The position numbers and the translations under genes are program-made. Shown here in pieces: positions 61,560 through 64,000 of a stretch of DNA of 64,000 bases. The number at the start of each line of letters is the position of its first letter. The stretch's first letter is position 1. Origin of the DNA: Pteria penguin (lineage: Eukaryota; Mollusca; Bivalvia; Pterioida; Pteriidae); NCBI GenBank assembly GCA_035048485.1, contig CM068592.1, positions 41,386,045 through 41,450,044 of the forward strand, written 5' to 3'. The notes beneath the pieces were generated by a model. It was not told the origin of the DNA, did no database searches, and was given only the letters and a program-made list of their open reading frames with translations.

Positions 61560-61737
61560 CATGCGCGGATACAGAGGGGGGTACCGGGGCTCTGGACCCC
61601 CCTAGCATCGGAAAATTTTACCAAAAAAAGGTAATATCTGGGCATTTTGGGGGTTGGACCCCCCTCGTCTAAGAGAAAAATTTACCTTTTTTTTTTGGTT
61701 GGATCCCCTCTGACAAAAATTTCTGGATCCGCGCATG
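61560..61737. mobile_element. Intact 178-bp inverted-repeat element with 5-bp target duplication
   Basis: The ends are inverted repeats: CATGCGCGGATACAG at 61560-61574 and CTGGATCCGCGCATG at 61723-61737, 14 of 15 bases matching. TTGGG flanks it on both sides (61555-61559 and 61738-61742), as expected for a 5-bp target-site duplication. The interior has G-rich and C-rich runs and no open frame. It looks like a small non-autonomous DNA transposon. Related copies lie at 31.4, 35.0, 37.8 and 50.3 kb. Confidence 0.88.
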
Positions 61738-62664
61738 TTGGGTATAATTTCTTGTTCACTATATGGGTTCTATTGATAAATGCTGTTAGTTTGTGTCCAA
61801 TATGGCCGCTGTGCAAACTAACCAAATGGTAATAATTTTTCTGTATGAGTTAATTTATCTTCTGCATGCTGTGTCGTCATTTGTTAGATACAGAACGTGA
61901 CGTCATCAAAATTCTGTATTGGCCCTGGCCTAGAACTACGGGAATTTTCTGTATTGGCCCGCTGTATTGCATTCTTCAGATTCATATCGTTCAGGCCGTT
62001 TGTAAAGTATTAGGTTCAACATATTTGAATCATTTAATAGACTACACTATATGTCCCTTCCTCCAGGTCTCTGGCAATGTCGGTCTGTCTTCCAGATGAT
62101 GAAGTACAGACCAAATCCCCTGGTCACATCAATCGAGGCCCCATGGCACCTAAACTGAGGCCCTGTGACACTTAAACCGAGGCCAGGTGGCTTATTAAAT
62201 GAAAGTCAATCAATTGTTAAAATATTAAATCGTGATGTCATAAGAACTCCCTGAAGGGGGATTTGCAATTCACGTGGTTTATTTATCTAAGGATTTGTAC
62301 TGAATGGTTGATCACAGCGTAACAACGCACTAAGTACTCGCTCTAAATGTTGTAAGAAAAGGGGTTCTGTCTTTTGACCCATGTTTCATAAAAAACAAAA
62401 TGAGTTTCTTTATCAGTAGACTTCTTCTTATAAACATTCACAACCCAAGTTGTCTTCTACAACAGGTCATTATGTATAATAAAGGATACATTTGAATTGT
62501 CAAAGGTGAGTACATAACTCTCCTTGTTGTAATTTGAACGTTTTATGATAAAAAATATAATTAAATGTTTCACTGCATTGATTTTGAGCATAACCCCCCG
62601 CCCTTCGTGGCGTAGGAGTAGCACATCGTTGTAAGTGGAATGACGCTGTTCGCCTTGATTTGTG
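61738..62664. other. Unique sequence with CRE and inverted CCAAT motifs, no gene
   Basis: TGACGTCA at 61898-61905 is followed by 'ttctgtattggccc' twice (ATTGG at 61918 and 61953), a small duplication with CCAAT-box character. A 77-codon frame (61866-62099) crosses it. 'aaactgaggccctgtg' type repeats of about 25 bp lie at 62128-62185. No supported exon. Confidence 0.45.
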
Positions 62665-63214
62665 GCTTACAAGTTGCAACGTGTACATATTATGTTGTAC
62701 ATAAGTTGTAACGTGTAAATATTCTGTTGTGCATAAGTTGTAACGTATACATATTCTGTTGTACATAAGTTGTAACGTGTACATTTTCTGTTGTACATAA
62801 GTCGTAACGTGTACATATTCTGTTGTACATAAGTTGTAACGTGTAAATATTCTGTTGTGCATAAGTTGTAACGTATACATATTCTGTTGTACATAAATTG
62901 TAACGTGTACATATTCTGATGTGCATAAGTTGTAACGTATACATATTCTGTTGTACATAAGTTGTAACGTGTACATTTTCTGTTGTACATAAGTCGTAAC
63001 GTGTACATATTCTGATGTGCATAAGTTGTAACGTATACATATTCTGTTGTACATAAGTTGTAACGTGTGCATTTTCTGTTGTACATAAGTTGTAACGTGT
63101 ACGTATTCTGTTATACATAAGTTGTCTCGTGTACATATTCTGTTGTACATAAGTTGTAACGTGTACATATTCTGTTATACATAAGTTGTCACATGTACAC
63201 ATTTTGTTGTACAA
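62665..63214. repeat. 32-bp minisatellite, about 17 copies
   Basis: The unit joins 'ttctgttgtacataagttgt' to 'aacgtgtacata'. Alternating variants (acattttctg, cgtatacata, aagtcgtaac) recur in the same order, showing block duplication. The period is not a multiple of three and the minus strand lacks stops in all frames, so three overlapping minus frames (62500-63168, 62667-63086, 62690-63214) give the same 32-residue repeat. Not a gene. Confidence 0.96.
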
Positions 63215-63471
63215 GTAAAATTCCGTGCTGGAATCCTAGCAAAGAATAGCTAGTACATGAATAAAAATCGGAGGAAATGATTAGAAATCGTCAACCTAGA
63301 TGTATATGAAGGAACTTTAAACCTGGAAATTTTAACAATTTTATTGTATTTCTGTGTATTTTACTCTCCAAAGTATTACAACTGGTAAAAGTTAAAGCTA
63401 TGTTATATGTCAGTCGCGTATAACTGTGGATAGCTACTGCATAGAAGTCCCTATGTTTGATACAGGCATCT
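63215..63471. other. Unique spacer, no gene
   Basis: Nothing recognised. Confidence 0.5.
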
Positions 63472-63583
63472 CCGACCCTCAGGACGATTCTGTACTTGCG
63501 TTCGTCTGTCGACCCTCAGGACGATTCAGTCCTTGCGTTCGCCTGTCGACCCTCAGGATGATTCAGTCCTTGTATTCGTCTTC
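63472..63583. repeat. 37-bp tandem repeat, 3 copies
   Basis: Units contain 'cgaccctcaggacgattcag' and 'tccttgcgttcg', starting near 63473, 63510 and 63547. Each holds a short inverted repeat AGGAC-gattca-GTCCT. Confidence 0.93.
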
Positions 63584-64000
63584 CTAGGTCCTACTAGGAG
63601 TATGTAATGTGATAAATATGTTACCATGGTAGTAATATGGTGTACACCTAAAAGGATTTAATCTGTCAAGAAATAAGCGTAAATATTACAAAACACATGT
63701 AGAAGATTACTATGTTAATTGTGGTCAGTCATATAACAGATTTTAATCGACCTATAGTTTACAATAACAGACGGATCGATCTTTAAATTCTCATTGCATT
63801 CGACTTAGAGACGATAATGAAAGCGGAACTTTGAAAAGGATTTGGAATATGCGTTGGTCAGTAAATGCGCTTAGCAGATCGCCAGAGGATAGAGATAACG
63901 GTGCCCGGATTAATCTAGTTCATTGTAACCAGGTGAAATGTACTTGTAAGGAATTTCCTCATTCATGGTTTTGAATTCTGTTTAGTATATCCTACATATT
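63584..64000. other. Unique sequence to the window end
   Basis: Nothing recognised. Confidence 0.5.

Noticed and set aside
62500..63214. Three overlapping minus-strand frames of 139 to 222 codons
   Set aside because: Same effect from the 32-bp array, which has no stops in any minus-strand frame.

Overview
This is an AT-rich, gene-poor stretch of animal genome, most likely from a marine mollusc and perhaps a bivalve. The assignment rests on dispersed repeats rather than genes: tRNA-derived SINEs whose tail carries an 'aaatattgttgaaagcg' type motif or a (gatt)n run, and short inverted-repeat elements beginning 'gcggatccag', all of which I know from mollusc and other invertebrate genomes. I recognise no complete protein-coding gene, rRNA, canonical tRNA or CRISPR array. 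Nearly all long open reading frames fall inside tandem repeats and are by-products of the repeat period.

The dominant feature is tandem repetition. I count more than 20 unrelated minisatellite arrays, with units from 15 to 80 bp, covering roughly 24 kb (about 38%) of the window by summing my own array boundaries. The largest are a 33-bp array (7.2-9.0 kb), a 71-bp array made of two half-units (10.9-13.9 kb), a 27-bp array passing into a related 52-bp array (17.4-21.9 kb), a 50-bp array (24.9-25.8 kb), a 34-bp array with a 66-bp higher-order form (27.7-28.9 kb), a 41-bp array (38.8-40.2 kb), another 34-bp array (40.6-41.4 kb), a 61-bp hairpin-forming array (48.6-49.2 kb), a 44-bp array (53.2-56.9 kb) and a 32-bp array (62.7-63.2 kb). 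Several hold higher-order repeats, the mark of segmental amplification.

Between the arrays lie mobile-element remnants. These are a tRNA-headed SINE on the minus strand (44.2-44.4 kb) with a diverged relative at 52.2 kb; a second SINE type at 9.5 kb and 30.1 kb; tRNA-like segments at 0.7 kb and 49.6 kb; a 178-bp inverted-repeat element with 5-bp target duplications (61.6 kb) and related copies at 31.4, 35.0, 37.8 and 50.3 kb; a separate inverted-repeat element at the end of the 44-bp array (56.9-57.2 kb); and an unnamed dispersed repeat at 34.5 and 49.3 kb. A perfect 55-bp inverted repeat lies in a polypyrimidine tract at 31.1 kb.

The best candidate for undescribed function is at 15.4-15.9 kb. 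Five copies of the palindrome AAGTCCGGACTT, in a 39-40 bp tandem array, end about 20 bp before a TATA box, which is followed by an initiator-like site and a good splice donor. It looks like a repeat-built promoter, although I see no recognisable downstream coding exon. A cluster of TGACGTCA (CRE) sites at 10.5-10.8 kb is a second regulatory candidate.
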